From the NCBI GenBank assembly GCA_937995835.1, contig CALKIV010000115.1:1-49864 (forward strand): DNA of 49,864 bases. Direction: 5' to 3'. The position numbers were made by a program, and so were the translations under genes. This document shows, one piece after another, positions 18,501-27,493 of the stretch. Numbering within the stretch: the stretch's first letter is position 1; each line of letters starts with the position of its first letter. Below the pieces are notes generated by a model. It did no database searches. It had not been told where the DNA came from and saw nothing but the letters and a program-made list of their open reading frames with translations. This DNA is from an uncultured Dysgonomonas sp. Lineage in GTDB: Bacteria; Bacteroidota; Bacteroidia; Bacteroidales; Dysgonomonadaceae.

Positions 18501-18712
18501 CCATTGATTTGTTCCTCAAGAGGAATAATCACACTATTGAGTAGTACCTCTGCATTGGCTCCAGGATATGTTACTTGCACCTGCACAGTAGGCGGTGCCA
18601 CATCCGGATATTGCTCCACGGGTAGTGAAACAAGCCCAATGATCCCAAGCACCACCACCACAATGGAAATAACGGTGGATAATACGGGTCTGTCTATAAA
18701 TGTTTTTAACAT
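15536..18712 (-). CDS. RND multidrug efflux permease, HAE1 (AcrB) family
   Basis: Proton-driven inner-membrane pump of a tripartite efflux system. 1058 residues, typical for AcrB-like permeases. It begins MLKTFIDRPVLS with TM1, followed by a large periplasmic porter/docking domain. TM4 contains the proton-relay pair D405-D406 in GIVVDDAIVVVEA, and the TM10 region has LLAKNAILIVEYA with the conserved lysine. The second periplasmic loop runs from about residue 560 to 870. The sequence is complete, with no frameshift. Located between the adaptor gene (34 bases upstream) and the channel gene (15 bases downstream). Substrates cannot be deduced; HAE1 members usually export hydrophobic or amphiphilic drugs, dyes and bile-type detergents. 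Confidence 0.97.
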   Translation of the reverse strand: MLKTFIDRPVLSTVISIVVVVLGIIGLVSLPVEQYPDVAPPTVQVQVTYPGANAEVLLNSVIIPLEEQINGVEGMMYMESTAMNNGMGSIRIYFNYGVDPDIASVNVQNMAARANPLLPAEVLQQGVTVKKQQNSTILAFTLSTSSEIYDGEFLQNYANINVLPQIKRVNGVGNAEINGAKDYSMRVWLKPDVMASYKLSVGEVIGALQDQSIEAAPGELGANSDQSFQYTLKYRGKYQTEEEFQNIIVRSEGNHILRLKDVADVELGALNYSIISTLNGTDESVFCSVSQVAGSNASQVINDVKAVVDEAKKIMPDGIEITYVMDSSEFLDASIDKVISTLFEAFLLVFLVVYIFLQDLRSTIIPAIAIPVSIVGTFFFMWILGFSVNLITLFALILAIGIVVDDAIVVVEAVKAQLEAGAKSAREATLTAMQEIAPAIIAITLVMSAVFFPVSFLAGTTGVFFRQFGLTLAFAILISALNALTLSPALCALFLKPEEEHEEGKKKSFIDRFFYSFNIMFNAATSKYKSTLHFLGGGAKKIIAVAIVIGSILIFSFLNDLLPKDFVPNEDSGTVLSLVTLAPGTSLEQTDQLVQEVIAIAQEVEGVKTFVNITGVNFMAGIGSSYATFFLKMENWKDRTITTDQVAAILTERTSHIKEASFLFMSAPTLQGFGLATGVQMELQDRLGGNVNDFYKKTLEFNEALRASGKAMIVQTNFNNNFPQYEITADIPKIKEAGLNLSDVMLTMQTYIGSYYVNTFNLYGKQFRIMAQAAPEYRSKLDDLNGIYVKTSSGEMAPVTEFITLKRTSSSPTLTRLNMYNSMDVLVIPNYAAGYNTGDIYPLVEEIAPSVLGDSYTYEYIAMSREGASGGNQTVIIFAICFLFIYLLLAGLYESYIIPFAVLLSVPVGLAGVFIGLMAANIFGGQMISNNIYVQISMVMLIGLLAKNAILIVEYAIQRREQGMSIVEAAINGAVARLRPILMTSFAFIAGVSPLAFATGAGAVGNRSLGIATIGGMVVGTLIGIIVIPTLYIIFQYIQEKISGPKFKSADGQELISK

Positions 18713-18746
18713 CGTTCTTTATTTTATTATTCCTTATTTCAAATAA

Positions 18747-19847
18747 TTATTTGGCAGTAATCTTCATACCATTTTTCAGTGACATTATTCCTTCAACAAC
18801 TATTTTGTCTCCGGCATCTAGTCCTTTTGTCACCACATAGTCTTTTCCGTCAGGTGTTGAAGTCACTTCGATCAAAGTATTGACAACCGAATCTCCTTGC
18901 ACCTTCCAAGCCAAAAATTTATCTTGTTGTGAGAAAGTCGCTTTTTGAGGAATCACAACTGCATCCTCTAAGTATGTAGGAATGATCACACTACCACTGA
19001 ATCCACTTCTAAGTACTTTTTCGGCATTAGGGAAATCTGCTCTCAACATAGCTGTACCAGTTGTGATATTGATTTGACCACCGATAGTGCTGATTTTACC
19101 TTCTTGTGGATGGATTGTTCCATCTTTCAATTTAAGTTTTACAGCAGGAAAGTTCTTAATCTTTTCAGCTTGAGTATTACCTTCTAATTGGTTAAGAATA
19201 TTCATCAAATAAGTTTCATCCACAGAAAAATACACATATACCTCTTTAGTATTGGCAACTGTGGTCAATACGTTTTGGCTGTTAACCAAACTACCCAAAC
19301 GGTAAGGGATATTCCCCACGATACCGTCTACCGGGCTAGTAACGTTTGTCCAACTTAATGTTGATTCTGCATTTGTCAGTTGCGCTTTAGCTTGCATAAG
19401 TGATGCTTTCGCCGATTCCAACGCATTTTTATAAGTGTCTAATTGTGTAACACTCACAATTCCTTTGTCTGCCAAAGGCTTAATTCTGTCAACGTTTAGT
19501 TGCGCAGTATGTACTTGCGCTTCTGCAGCTACAACAGCTGCTTCTGCAGTTCTTTTCCCTTGAATGGCAGAAGGTGAATCTATTTTAAATAGACTTTGAC
19601 CTTTTCTGACAATGGATCCTTCGTCAACAAAAATCTTTTCTACATACCCATCGATACGTGGTCTGATTTCGATATCTTCCTGTCCTTTCACATTTGCCGG
19701 ATAGAGAGATTCCAGTGTTACATTCTGTTTTGAGATTACAGTTGTCGGATATTCGGGTCTCACTTCTTCACCCTGCTCTTTCTTGTTGCTACAAGAAGCA
19801 AATACCGATAAAACGATAGCCCCCCAAATAAAATTTCTTAATTTCAT
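18747..19847 (-). CDS. RND efflux periplasmic adaptor (membrane fusion protein)
   Basis: Lipid-anchored adaptor that links pump and channel. 366 residues, with a lipoprotein signal ending at C19 (FASC). The beta-barrel and lipoyl half motif IRPRIDGYVEKIFVDEGSIV lies near residue 60, followed by an alpha-hairpin of about residues 95-165 (AEAQVHTAQLNVDRIKPL, then the descending helix). Next come the second lipoyl half (VTSPVDGIVGNIPYRLGSLV), the beta-barrel, and the membrane-proximal domain. First structural gene of the pump operon, 22 bases after marR. Confidence 0.95.
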   Translation of the reverse strand: MKLRNFIWGAIVLSVFASCSNKKEQGEEVRPEYPTTVISKQNVTLESLYPANVKGQEDIEIRPRIDGYVEKIFVDEGSIVRKGQSLFKIDSPSAIQGKRTAEAAVVAAEAQVHTAQLNVDRIKPLADKGIVSVTQLDTYKNALESAKASLMQAKAQLTNAESTLSWTNVTSPVDGIVGNIPYRLGSLVNSQNVLTTVANTKEVYVYFSVDETYLMNILNQLEGNTQAEKIKNFPAVKLKLKDGTIHPQEGKISTIGGQINITTGTAMLRADFPNAEKVLRSGFSGSVIIPTYLEDAVVIPQKATFSQQDKFLAWKVQGDSVVNTLIEVTSTPDGKDYVVTKGLDAGDKIVVEGIMSLKNGMKITAK

Positions 19848-19869
19848 ACCTTTTTCCTAATTATAATCA

Positions 19870-20331
19870 TTAAATGTTCTCCTTTTTTAATTCCGATAAA
19901 AGCTTTTTTAGCTCTTTTCGTACTTTTTCTTGATCTACACCTTTCAAGATTTTGGCTTGTGCCTCCTTCATGTCTCCAATCACAGAAAGCAAAAGTTCAT
20001 TTCCTTTTTCAGTTGTATCCACCACACGAGCTCTAGTATCTGTCTTGCTAGGTCTTCTGACCACTAATCCTTTCTTCTCTAAATTCCTAAGGATAGTCGA
20101 AGTAGTCATTGGATCAATGCCTGTCTGTTGCGATAACACAATTTGTGTTACTTCATCTTCCATTTGATTCAAATAGTAAACCCCTCCTAGCAATTCCATC
20201 TGAGACACCGTTGTGTTGAATTTTTCAAGATGTTTTTGGCGCTCACGCTGCCACATTCTCATTATCGTCCACAATAGGTAGCCAATATCATCTTCATCTG
20301 GTTTTAATAGTATTTCTTTAGCGTTGGTCAT
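19870..20331 (-). CDS. MarR family transcriptional regulator
   Basis: 153 residues, a normal MarR length. A winged-helix DNA-binding core covers residues about 45-115: VTQIVLSQQTGIDPMTTSTI is the helix-turn-helix, followed by the wing RRPSKTDTRARVVDTTEKG with the conserved D-x-R. Helices at both ends would form the dimer. First gene of the efflux operon, so it probably represses the operon, releasing DNA when it binds a toxic ligand. A short palindrome next to the -7 box is a candidate operator. Confidence 0.93.
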   Translation of the reverse strand: MTNAKEILLKPDEDDIGYLLWTIMRMWQRERQKHLEKFNTTVSQMELLGGVYYLNQMEDEVTQIVLSQQTGIDPMTTSTILRNLEKKGLVVRRPSKTDTRARVVDTTEKGNELLLSVIGDMKEAQAKILKGVDQEKVRKELKKLLSELKKENI

Positions 20332-20365
20332 CGAATTTGTATCTTAATCTTTTTAAATTTCGAAG

Positions 20366-20386
20366 CAAATATAGTAAGCATACTTA
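20366..20386 (-). promoter_or_regulatory. Promoter and candidate MarR operator of the efflux operon
   Basis: On the minus strand TAAGTATGCTTA (20375-20386, arms TAAG and CTTA) lies immediately upstream of the -7 box TATATTTG (20366-20373). The palindrome would overlap the polymerase site, fitting repression by the MarR protein encoded just downstream. Confidence 0.5.
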
Positions 20387-20830
20387 TAATAATAAAACTT
20401 ACAATGTGAAATCTTATGTTATTTAACATTCTTTATTTATGATTTATAATCTATGTAATCAAAACATAAAGATCAACATCTCAACAAACATTATCCAAAC
20501 GGCTAAAAAAACGCCAATGATGCGTATCTCAGACGCAACACTGAGCAGCTTTTTTTGTTAAAACAAAAATCTTCTTAATTGTTAAAAAAGAGATCCCTTA
20601 TCTACTCTATTTTAATGATAGTGATCATTTTATCACTGTATTTTATTTTTATTCATGGATATTCAATAATCAAAAAATGAATTTCTCTTGCTCTGAGTCA
20701 AGCTAGATTAAGATTTAAAGATATAATAGTTGTAAAATAAACATTTTTTCAGAAACTATATATAAACCTTCTATTTTTTTCATACTACTTTTTCAAAAGA
20801 TGATATAAGACATGTTTCAGAAAAAAAGAA

Positions 20831-20867
20831 AGTGCAACAAGAGGTTATTCACTCCCCTCGTTGCACT
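20831..20867 (-). terminator. Terminator of the phosphohexomutase gene
   Basis: A 14-bp stem whose two mismatches become G-U pairs only in the minus-strand RNA, with a run of T on that strand after it. This fits termination of the gene ending at 20931. Confidence 0.9.
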
Positions 20868-20930
20868 CTTTTTTCAATAAATAAGTATACTGCTCTAGCA
20901 GTTTATTGCAAGCTCAATAACTGGAAAAGA

Positions 20931-22676
20931 TTAGATATTCAAATCTTTACAAATTTGCTCTACAGTCTTATCCACTTTTTGATTTACTTCTTCGTATTCA
21001 TCTACTGATTTCAGTTCGCTTCTAACCTCTATATAGAATTTGATCTTCGGTTCTGTTCCTGAAGGACGGATGGATATCTTAGATTTATCTTCAGTAAAGA
21101 ATTGAAGCACATTAGAAGTTGTAGGCATCTTCAACGTAAAACTCTCATTTTGAGTAAAATCCTTTGCTTTTAACGTTGCATAATCTTTGATCAATATCAC
21201 CTTAGAACCTGCGATTTCTACTGGAGGATTTTCTCTAAATTTCTTCATGATAGCCTCTATTTCTTGTGCTCCTTCTCGACCTTCTCTCACTAGAGAAACT
21301 CCTAATTCTTTAGAGAAACCATATTCAACATAGATTTCTTTCAATATCTGATAAATGGTTTTGCCTTGATCCTTAGCCCAAGCAGCAACTTCTGAAATAA
21401 GAACAGTGGCAGATACTGCATCTTTATCGCGCACAAAGTCTTGTGCAAGGAAACCATAACTTTCTTCTCCTCCACCGATATACTTGCGTTTACCCTCTAA
21501 CTCTCTGATGATGGCAGCGATCCACTTGAATCCCGTATAAGTTTCGAACATTTCCACCCCATTCTTCTCAGCTATAATTTGCGCCAATTCTGTGGTAACA
21601 ATGGTACGAACCATAAACTCATTACCAGTCAGTTGACCTAGCTCTTTCTTACGTGTCAAGATATAATGAAGCAGAACGATCATTGATTGATTACCATTGA
21701 GGAGAATAAATTCACCTTTATCATCTTTCACAGCTACACCAAAACGGTCAGCATCAGGGTCAGTTCCAATAGCTATTTCAGCATTGCTTGCCTTAGCTTT
21801 TTCTACGGCAAGTTTCATTGCAGCCTTGTCTTCAGGATTCGGCGATACTACTGTTGGAAAATCTCCACTCAGCACCTCTTGTTCAGGAACCCCTATCACA
21901 TTAGTAAACCCAGCAGCCTTCAGTGCATCGGGGATTACAGTGAATCCTGTACCGTGAATTGGCGTATATACTATACCTATATTGTGTTGACGTTTGATGG
22001 CATCACGAGAAAGTAGAATGGTATTAACATCTGTAATGTATTTTTTATCCATTTCTTTTCCAAGGATTTCAATCATCGAGTCTTTTCCTTTGAATTTGAT
22101 ATCATCTATGGTAACTCTATTCACCTCTGCAATGATATTTCTATCATGTGGTGCTATTACTTGTGCACCATCATCCCAATATACTTTATATCCATTATAC
22201 TGCTTCGGATTGTGAGAAGCTGTTATGATGATTCCACTCTGACAGCCCAATGTACGAATGGCGTAAGATGTTTCTGGTGTAGGACGTAGGTCTTCAAATA
22301 GATATACCTTGATGCCATTCGCTGTAAACACTTGCGCACAGATTTCAGCAAATTTGCGACTATTGTTTCTGCAGTCATGTCCGATAACAACCTTAATCTC
22401 TGCTAGAGAAGCAAACTCCTTTAAAAGGTAGTTAGCTAAACCTTGAGTTGCAGCTCCAAATGTATATTTATTTACGCGATTTGAGCCAACACCCATGATT
22501 CCTCTCATCCCACCTGTACCGAATTCCAGATCTTTGTAAAAAGCCTCAATCAGAGCACCTTTATCTTCTGCATCAAGCAATGCTTGTACTTCTTTTCTGG
22601 TTTCGGAATCATATTTTTCAGACAACCAGCCTTGTGCCTTACTAGTAACTTGTAAGATCAATTCTTTATTCTCCAT
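20931..22676 (-). CDS. Phosphoglucomutase/phosphomannomutase (alpha-D-phosphohexomutase)
   Basis: Interconverts hexose 1-phosphate and 6-phosphate in the cytoplasm, most likely glucose phosphates. 581 residues, matching the long PgcA-like branch. The phosphoserine loop is TASHNP (S154), the metal-binding loop is DPDADR (306-311), the sugar-binding loop contains GGGEESYG, and the C-terminal phosphate-binding loop is RPSGTEPKIKFY. All four active-site elements are intact. It follows the TPR gene with a gap of about 90 bases and has its own strong terminator. Whether glucose or mannose is preferred cannot be decided from sequence alone. Confidence 0.95.
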   Translation of the reverse strand: MENKELILQVTSKAQGWLSEKYDSETRKEVQALLDAEDKGALIEAFYKDLEFGTGGMRGIMGVGSNRVNKYTFGAATQGLANYLLKEFASLAEIKVVIGHDCRNNSRKFAEICAQVFTANGIKVYLFEDLRPTPETSYAIRTLGCQSGIIITASHNPKQYNGYKVYWDDGAQVIAPHDRNIIAEVNRVTIDDIKFKGKDSMIEILGKEMDKKYITDVNTILLSRDAIKRQHNIGIVYTPIHGTGFTVIPDALKAAGFTNVIGVPEQEVLSGDFPTVVSPNPEDKAAMKLAVEKAKASNAEIAIGTDPDADRFGVAVKDDKGEFILLNGNQSMIVLLHYILTRKKELGQLTGNEFMVRTIVTTELAQIIAEKNGVEMFETYTGFKWIAAIIRELEGKRKYIGGGEESYGFLAQDFVRDKDAVSATVLISEVAAWAKDQGKTIYQILKEIYVEYGFSKELGVSLVREGREGAQEIEAIMKKFRENPPVEIAGSKVILIKDYATLKAKDFTQNESFTLKMPTTSNVLQFFTEDKSKISIRPSGTEPKIKFYIEVRSELKSVDEYEEVNQKVDKTVEQICKDLNI

Positions 22677-22769
22677 AAGTCAAATAATATATGTTGTTAT
22701 TTTAGTTTTTTTGTTCAATATTAAAGTGTTTGATAGACTCTTAAAGATAGACATTTTTTGAGTATTTAT

Positions 22770-24989
22770 TCACTCTAACATGTATTTTATCTGATCGAAA
22801 AGGAAAGGAAAAATATTTTCGTCTATTCCATTTGCCAATAGGCTTTCCTTATCTGCCAGAATCAATGTTTTTAATTGTTCAAAGTCTTTGCTCAGTATTA
22901 CAGCATCTCTGTAATATGCCAACGCTTGTTTGCTATTATGCTGAACAAGATGTAGATGCCCAGCATTGAGATAGTCATGCATGGTGGGCTGATCGGCAAG
23001 TATTCTCTCAAAATATTTTTCTGACACATCATACTTTTTGAGCAGAAAAGCCGTCCACGCTATGGGGCGAAAAGCTCTTGTACCTTTCCCATCAAGCATC
23101 TCAACTTTGAAAAAGCAGTTCAAGGCCTTTTCATAATCCTTCAACTCTAATAGACAATGACCAATATTAAGTTCAACACTCAAATTGTCAGGGTTCAGTT
23201 GAGCTATTTTATTATAATACTCCAACGCTTTCTGTGGTTCGTTGAGCGAGCGATAGAGGTGAGCAATCCTCCTCAATGTCCAAGTTTGATCAGGAACTAG
23301 AAGATCAGAATGTAGATATGCCTCTAACGCCAGCGCACTGTTATTCAGCATCTGATGACAGTAGCCAATCTTTTGCCAAATGGTCTCTGTACAATTTTCC
23401 TTGTCCGCTATAAGTTGGAAGATAGATAGTGCCACTTCAAAAAAGTTTTTACTGAAACAGTAGTTGGCTATCTTCTGCATACTCTCCTGCTCATTGATCA
23501 GGGGAGCTATTGCCGAGTTTTGATAAAAATTGAGCTCTAGTTTAAAAATATCTATAAAGTCATTTCGCTTATTGTGGAGCTTATAAAAACGATATAAATC
23601 TTGAATATACTGATTAGAGATCACCTCTTCGTCTATAGCCGGATTCATGGCTTGTGCCTCCTTTTGCATCCTCTTCACTTCTTCCGATTCTGCCCCCATT
23701 CTGTTGAGCATCATCTCTCGTTGACTGGTAGGAATTTGCGATAAACTCAGGCAAAATGAATATTTATCAGAGTTACACATGTGTCCCGAATCTGCAATTG
23801 CGATATTCAATAAGGTGTGTTTCTTTTCTTCCGGAAACAGTTCTGCCACTTCAGAGTAATTTTTATCGAAAGGCAGAAACCAATTAGCCATTTCTGTAAA
23901 AAAAGAAAAGTTTTTCAGGTTGGCAAAGGTGGATAGAAAAACATCCGCTCCCTCCATCTGCAATTCTGAATATTCCTGCAGTTTTTTGCTAAGTCCCGAA
24001 TCCTCTAATTCTTTTTGCCAGTCAGGATTTTTGTCCATAAAATCAGTCTCCCCCATCAGGTCTTCCATACTGATTTTTTTACCTGCTATATTACTAAATT
24101 TCATCATCTGAGGGATGATCTCTTCCGTCACTTTTTTACTAATGCGTTCTGTATCTCGAGCTCTTATTAACTGAATAAGCACACTCAAAACAGACTTTCT
24201 GAACATTATATCTTCCCCAAGCACTTCTAATCTACCATTCAATTCAGGATATAATGGCAAACGCTCACTATAGATATGTAAAGCAATGATGAACCCAACC
24301 AAAGCACGCGCTTTGACTAACAAAACATCCGATTGAGAAGCCTCTAACAGCACTTCTATTTTCACGGCATCAAAGCGATGCAATATATTGAGCGTCAGAG
24401 CTGAAATAAATAAGCTCTTTTCTCTTGAGGCAATATCCGGACTATTGATGAAAGACAAATAGTCTTGCAAGCTATCCTTACCGGCTCTATTTGACACATA
24501 AACAGCATTAAACAACTGTACACCTATTCGCTCTCTTTTCACGGCAGCTTCACGTGTACGGTTTCTTTTCTCATCGCCACTCTCTAGTAAGTCATAGAGC
24601 TGTACGGAAGATGTTATTTCTTTCAATTGCCTGAAATAATCGTTTATTGTTTCGGTCTTCAAGGCATCCAAACGCAAACGTTCGTAAAAATAATTTGATG
24701 ACTCGAACAATGATAATTCATCTACAACATCCTCAGTCAATTCGTATATTGACTTCAATACACCTCTGTAAACATCCCCTCGATGGGGATCTTCAGTGCC
24801 CTCGAACATATAATGGAGCATATACTTATAGTTATTCTCCAACTCTTTCATCTTTTCAGACATTCTCCAATCCTGTGTATGCACAGCTAGTTTAGAGAGA
24901 TGCTCAAAAGCATCTTTGAGTTCTTTGTTAGATAAGTGATTGAATATAATAGTTTTTAATGTCAATATTTCGCGACTATTCATGGTCAT
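22770..24989 (-). CDS. Large TPR-domain protein
   Basis: 739 residues with no signal peptide, so probably cytoplasmic. The N-terminal two thirds are helical, without a recognised motif. Residues about 560-720 hold clear tetratricopeptide repeats, including WTLRRIAHLYRSLNEPQKAL, NPDNLSVELNIGHCLLELKD and MHDYLNAGHLHLVQHNSKQA. A protein-binding scaffold is likely. Its start lies 27 bases after the stop of the antiporter gene, so the two are probably co-transcribed. A second in-frame ATG two codons downstream is equally possible. No enzymatic residues are seen and the function is unknown. Confidence 0.85.
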   Translation of the reverse strand: MTMNSREILTLKTIIFNHLSNKELKDAFEHLSKLAVHTQDWRMSEKMKELENNYKYMLHYMFEGTEDPHRGDVYRGVLKSIYELTEDVVDELSLFESSNYFYERLRLDALKTETINDYFRQLKEITSSVQLYDLLESGDEKRNRTREAAVKRERIGVQLFNAVYVSNRAGKDSLQDYLSFINSPDIASREKSLFISALTLNILHRFDAVKIEVLLEASQSDVLLVKARALVGFIIALHIYSERLPLYPELNGRLEVLGEDIMFRKSVLSVLIQLIRARDTERISKKVTEEIIPQMMKFSNIAGKKISMEDLMGETDFMDKNPDWQKELEDSGLSKKLQEYSELQMEGADVFLSTFANLKNFSFFTEMANWFLPFDKNYSEVAELFPEEKKHTLLNIAIADSGHMCNSDKYSFCLSLSQIPTSQREMMLNRMGAESEEVKRMQKEAQAMNPAIDEEVISNQYIQDLYRFYKLHNKRNDFIDIFKLELNFYQNSAIAPLINEQESMQKIANYCFSKNFFEVALSIFQLIADKENCTETIWQKIGYCHQMLNNSALALEAYLHSDLLVPDQTWTLRRIAHLYRSLNEPQKALEYYNKIAQLNPDNLSVELNIGHCLLELKDYEKALNCFFKVEMLDGKGTRAFRPIAWTAFLLKKYDVSEKYFERILADQPTMHDYLNAGHLHLVQHNSKQALAYYRDAVILSKDFEQLKTLILADKESLLANGIDENIFPFLFDQIKYMLE

Positions 24990-25016
24990 ATTTTATTATA
25001 AAGAATGTACTTTGCT

Positions 25017-27302
25017 TCAATTAGTCAAAACAAGAATAGATGGAGCATGACTAGCCAAGGCTTCGTCTTTGCTTATCAACTTCTTCCAACTATTGAGGCT
25101 GATCAAAACCAAATCGTGCTTTTGCAGAATATTAAAATCAATGGGTACAATGTTGTTCCACAACTGATAATGATAAGGATTGGCAGCTCTGGCTGCACGA
25201 ATAGCTTGTGTAAACTCTATCGACTGATTAGACAAATCGATTGAATCCCATAGGGTAATCTTCACTTGCGAATTTTCGGCTAATCTTTTCACAAAATCAC
25301 CAACAAAAGCATCATCTTCGTCAAAGATAGGCACAAAAACCGAACGTATATCCAATATCATATTTCTGTCGATCAACACACCTGTTGGCATGTCGCTTCT
25401 AGAGATGGTATATCTAGTTCCTTCATCGAAAGGAGCAGTGATAGATTGTTTCAACGACTTTTTAGCCCCTAGCTTTGCCACCAAATGATTGGGAATATGA
25501 ATCATCCGATTGGTGAATTTAATCATTTTGCCAAGAAGATTGTCCGAAAGGATAGACTTTCTGTGTCCAATCAACATAAAATCAAACTCCCCCTTATTAG
25601 CATACTTCACAGCTGCAGCATGCGTATTGTTAGCAATCTTGAAGATGGGAATAATGTCTTGTTTCAAGCCCCTAGCCTCGTCAATGATGGGTTTAAAAAT
25701 ATCTTTTTCCTCCTTATCTAAGCCATATTGATACAATGGACTACCTTCAGAGATGTGCAGCATGGTAACATCTGTCTTTTTCTGATACTTTTTCACAAAA
25801 GCATTTGCAAGATATAAGAGTTTGCGCCCCATATCTGTATCTTCGAAAGATATTAGAATATTAAATCTATCCTTATGTGTAAGCAAGGGTGTATCAGGTG
25901 TTTTCTTAAATATCTTATCCACAACATTCAACAAAGGTGAGGTCATAAAGGTGGTCACCAAAGCCATTACCACCATCATGGCAAAAACTTCTGGACTCAA
26001 CACCCCCAAATCATGCCCTATATTCAGCACCACCAACTCCATCAATCCTCTGGTATTCATCAAGATACCAATAATGGTACTATCTTTTTTATTCAAACCG
26101 ACAAAGCGGGCAGACAAAGCGCTCCCAAAAAACTTACCAACCACAGCCACAGCTATTATGGCAAGACAGACCAACCACAGGTGTACATCATTGAGCAAAC
26201 CTATCTCTGTGCGTAATCCGGTATACACAAAGAAGAGGGGTAAGAAGATTACTAATGCCACATCCTCTATCTTCTGAGTCAAATTTTCTCTAAAATTCAT
26301 ATTTGTTGGCATCACAACTCCAGCGATGAAAGCACCGAAAAGAGCATGAATACCAATGATTTCTGTAGCGTAAGATGAAAGGAATAAGATTAAACAGTAG
26401 ACCAAAATCATTGACCGACTCATAATCTTCTTTGACGACCAATTTTCTGCCATTCGCCTCAACACAGGTCGCAAAACCTTGAGCATAAACAGCACATATA
26501 TTATAGCTATAATGATAACAAATATAGAGCTTGTAAATGAGCCCGCTTTCACGATAGCAATCACAGCTGCCAGAATGCACCAAGCAGTGATATCGTCGAT
26601 AGCTGCACAGGTGATAACGATGGGACCTAATGCCGTTTTATTGATTCCTCGTTCATGTACAATACGAGCCAAAACAGGAAAAGCCGTGATACTCATAGCA
26701 ATACCCATAAACAGGGCAAACGACATGAAAGGTATATTATGTGGCGAAAACTCTTCGTACATAAAATAGGCAAGAATAAACCCTAGAGCAAAAGGAAGCA
26801 CAATGCTGGCATGACTTATGATCACAGCATCATTTGCCCTCTTTTGAATGGTTTTAAAATTAAGCTCTAAGCCTACAATAAACATAAAGAGAATCAAGCC
26901 AATCTGGCTGAGAAAACCAATGTTTCCGAGTGAGGAAACAGGAAAGATAAAATCGGAAACTTCTGGAAAATACAAGCCCAACAAAGAAGGCCCCAACACA
27001 ACTCCTGCTATGATCTCTCCCACCACAGAAGGTTGTCCAATCTTTAGACAAATCCATCCAAAAATCTTAACAGCTAACAAAATAACAGCTATCTGAAGAA
27101 TAAGGATAGAGAGCTCTCCTTGCATAGACTGTCCCAAAGCTTTTAAGAAGCTCTTCCAAGCAGATAAGCCATTGCTCACATGCGAAAGTTCCTCTGGATG
27201 CTCGATATTATATTCTGCCAACAGCACAACACCGTACATCAGCAGAAAGAAAATAGTCAGAGTTATTGTATAAAATAAAAAGCTCCTATATTTTTTTCTC
27301 AT
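25017..27302 (-). CDS. CPA2-type cation:proton antiporter with C-terminal hydrophilic domain
   Basis: 761 residues. An N-terminal TM is followed by a linker, then a Na+/H+ exchanger domain of about 12 TM segments (residues 60-480). Hallmarks are GEIIAGVVLGPSLLG, LILFMFIVGLELNF, AMSITAFPVLARIVHERGIN and the ion-binding AIDD (D236-D237) in CAAIDDITAW. The C-terminal 280 residues are soluble and contain two USP-like alpha/beta halves (FNILISFEDTDMGRKLL.. and FVPIFDEDDAFVGDFVKRL..), probably regulatory. It probably exchanges Na+ or K+ for H+ at the inner membrane. It is divergent from the ATPase gene across a 191-base region carrying promoters for both, and is followed directly by the TPR gene. 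Confidence 0.93.
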   Translation of the reverse strand: MRKKYRSFLFYTITLTIFFLLMYGVVLLAEYNIEHPEELSHVSNGLSAWKSFLKALGQSMQGELSILILQIAVILLAVKIFGWICLKIGQPSVVGEIIAGVVLGPSLLGLYFPEVSDFIFPVSSLGNIGFLSQIGLILFMFIVGLELNFKTIQKRANDAVIISHASIVLPFALGFILAYFMYEEFSPHNIPFMSFALFMGIAMSITAFPVLARIVHERGINKTALGPIVITCAAIDDITAWCILAAVIAIVKAGSFTSSIFVIIIAIIYVLFMLKVLRPVLRRMAENWSSKKIMSRSMILVYCLILFLSSYATEIIGIHALFGAFIAGVVMPTNMNFRENLTQKIEDVALVIFLPLFFVYTGLRTEIGLLNDVHLWLVCLAIIAVAVVGKFFGSALSARFVGLNKKDSTIIGILMNTRGLMELVVLNIGHDLGVLSPEVFAMMVVMALVTTFMTSPLLNVVDKIFKKTPDTPLLTHKDRFNILISFEDTDMGRKLLYLANAFVKKYQKKTDVTMLHISEGSPLYQYGLDKEEKDIFKPIIDEARGLKQDIIPIFKIANNTHAAAVKYANKGEFDFMLIGHRKSILSDNLLGKMIKFTNRMIHIPNHLVAKLGAKKSLKQSITAPFDEGTRYTISRSDMPTGVLIDRNMILDIRSVFVPIFDEDDAFVGDFVKRLAENSQVKITLWDSIDLSNQSIEFTQAIRAARAANPYHYQLWNNIVPIDFNILQKHDLVLISLNSWKKLISKDEALASHAPSILVLTN

Positions 27303-27378
27303 GGTCTAAATTAAAAAAAATCTTCCATTTAAGTTTCAAAGAAAGCTATTATTTATAACTTTCTGTGCATATCAGATA

Positions 27379-27411
27379 CAAATATACAATAATTTTATTT
27401 TGAAGTTCCAA
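27379..27411 (-). promoter_or_regulatory. Promoter of the antiporter-TPR unit
   Basis: On the minus strand TTG (27409-27411) precedes TATATTTG (27379-27386) by 22 bases, about 75 bases before the antiporter start. Confidence 0.5.
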
Positions 27412-27419
27412 GGATTAAA

Positions 27420-27452
27420 TTGTTAAGATTCGACTCCTAATTTGTATCTTTG
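27420..27452 (+). promoter_or_regulatory. Promoter of the ATPase/TOPRIM-like pair
   Basis: TTG (27420-27422), 22 bases, then TATCTTTG (27445-27452), an exact -7 box, about 40 bases before the ATG at 27494. Confidence 0.55.
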
Positions 27453-27493
27453 ATAAAGGCGTGTTTTATTTGTCTCACGATTAAGAATGAGCT

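Larger units (their letters stand above)
20332..20930. other. About 600-bp intergenic stretch
   Basis: Contains the efflux-operon promoter and operator at its left end and the phosphohexomutase terminator at its right. The middle (20405-20830) is AT-rich, without a convincing ORF. A small imperfect hairpin near 20520-20560 (TGCGT with ACGCA, then GAGCAGC and a T-run) may be a leftover terminator; nothing else is recognised. Confidence 0.6.

Noticed and set aside
20405..20830. Possible CRISPR or repeat array in the 600-bp gap
   Set aside because: No repeated unit with constant spacing is present; only isolated hairpins.
25822..26277. 151-codon plus-strand ORF in the antiporter gene
   Set aside because: Antisense to the conserved transport domain; no start signal or motif.
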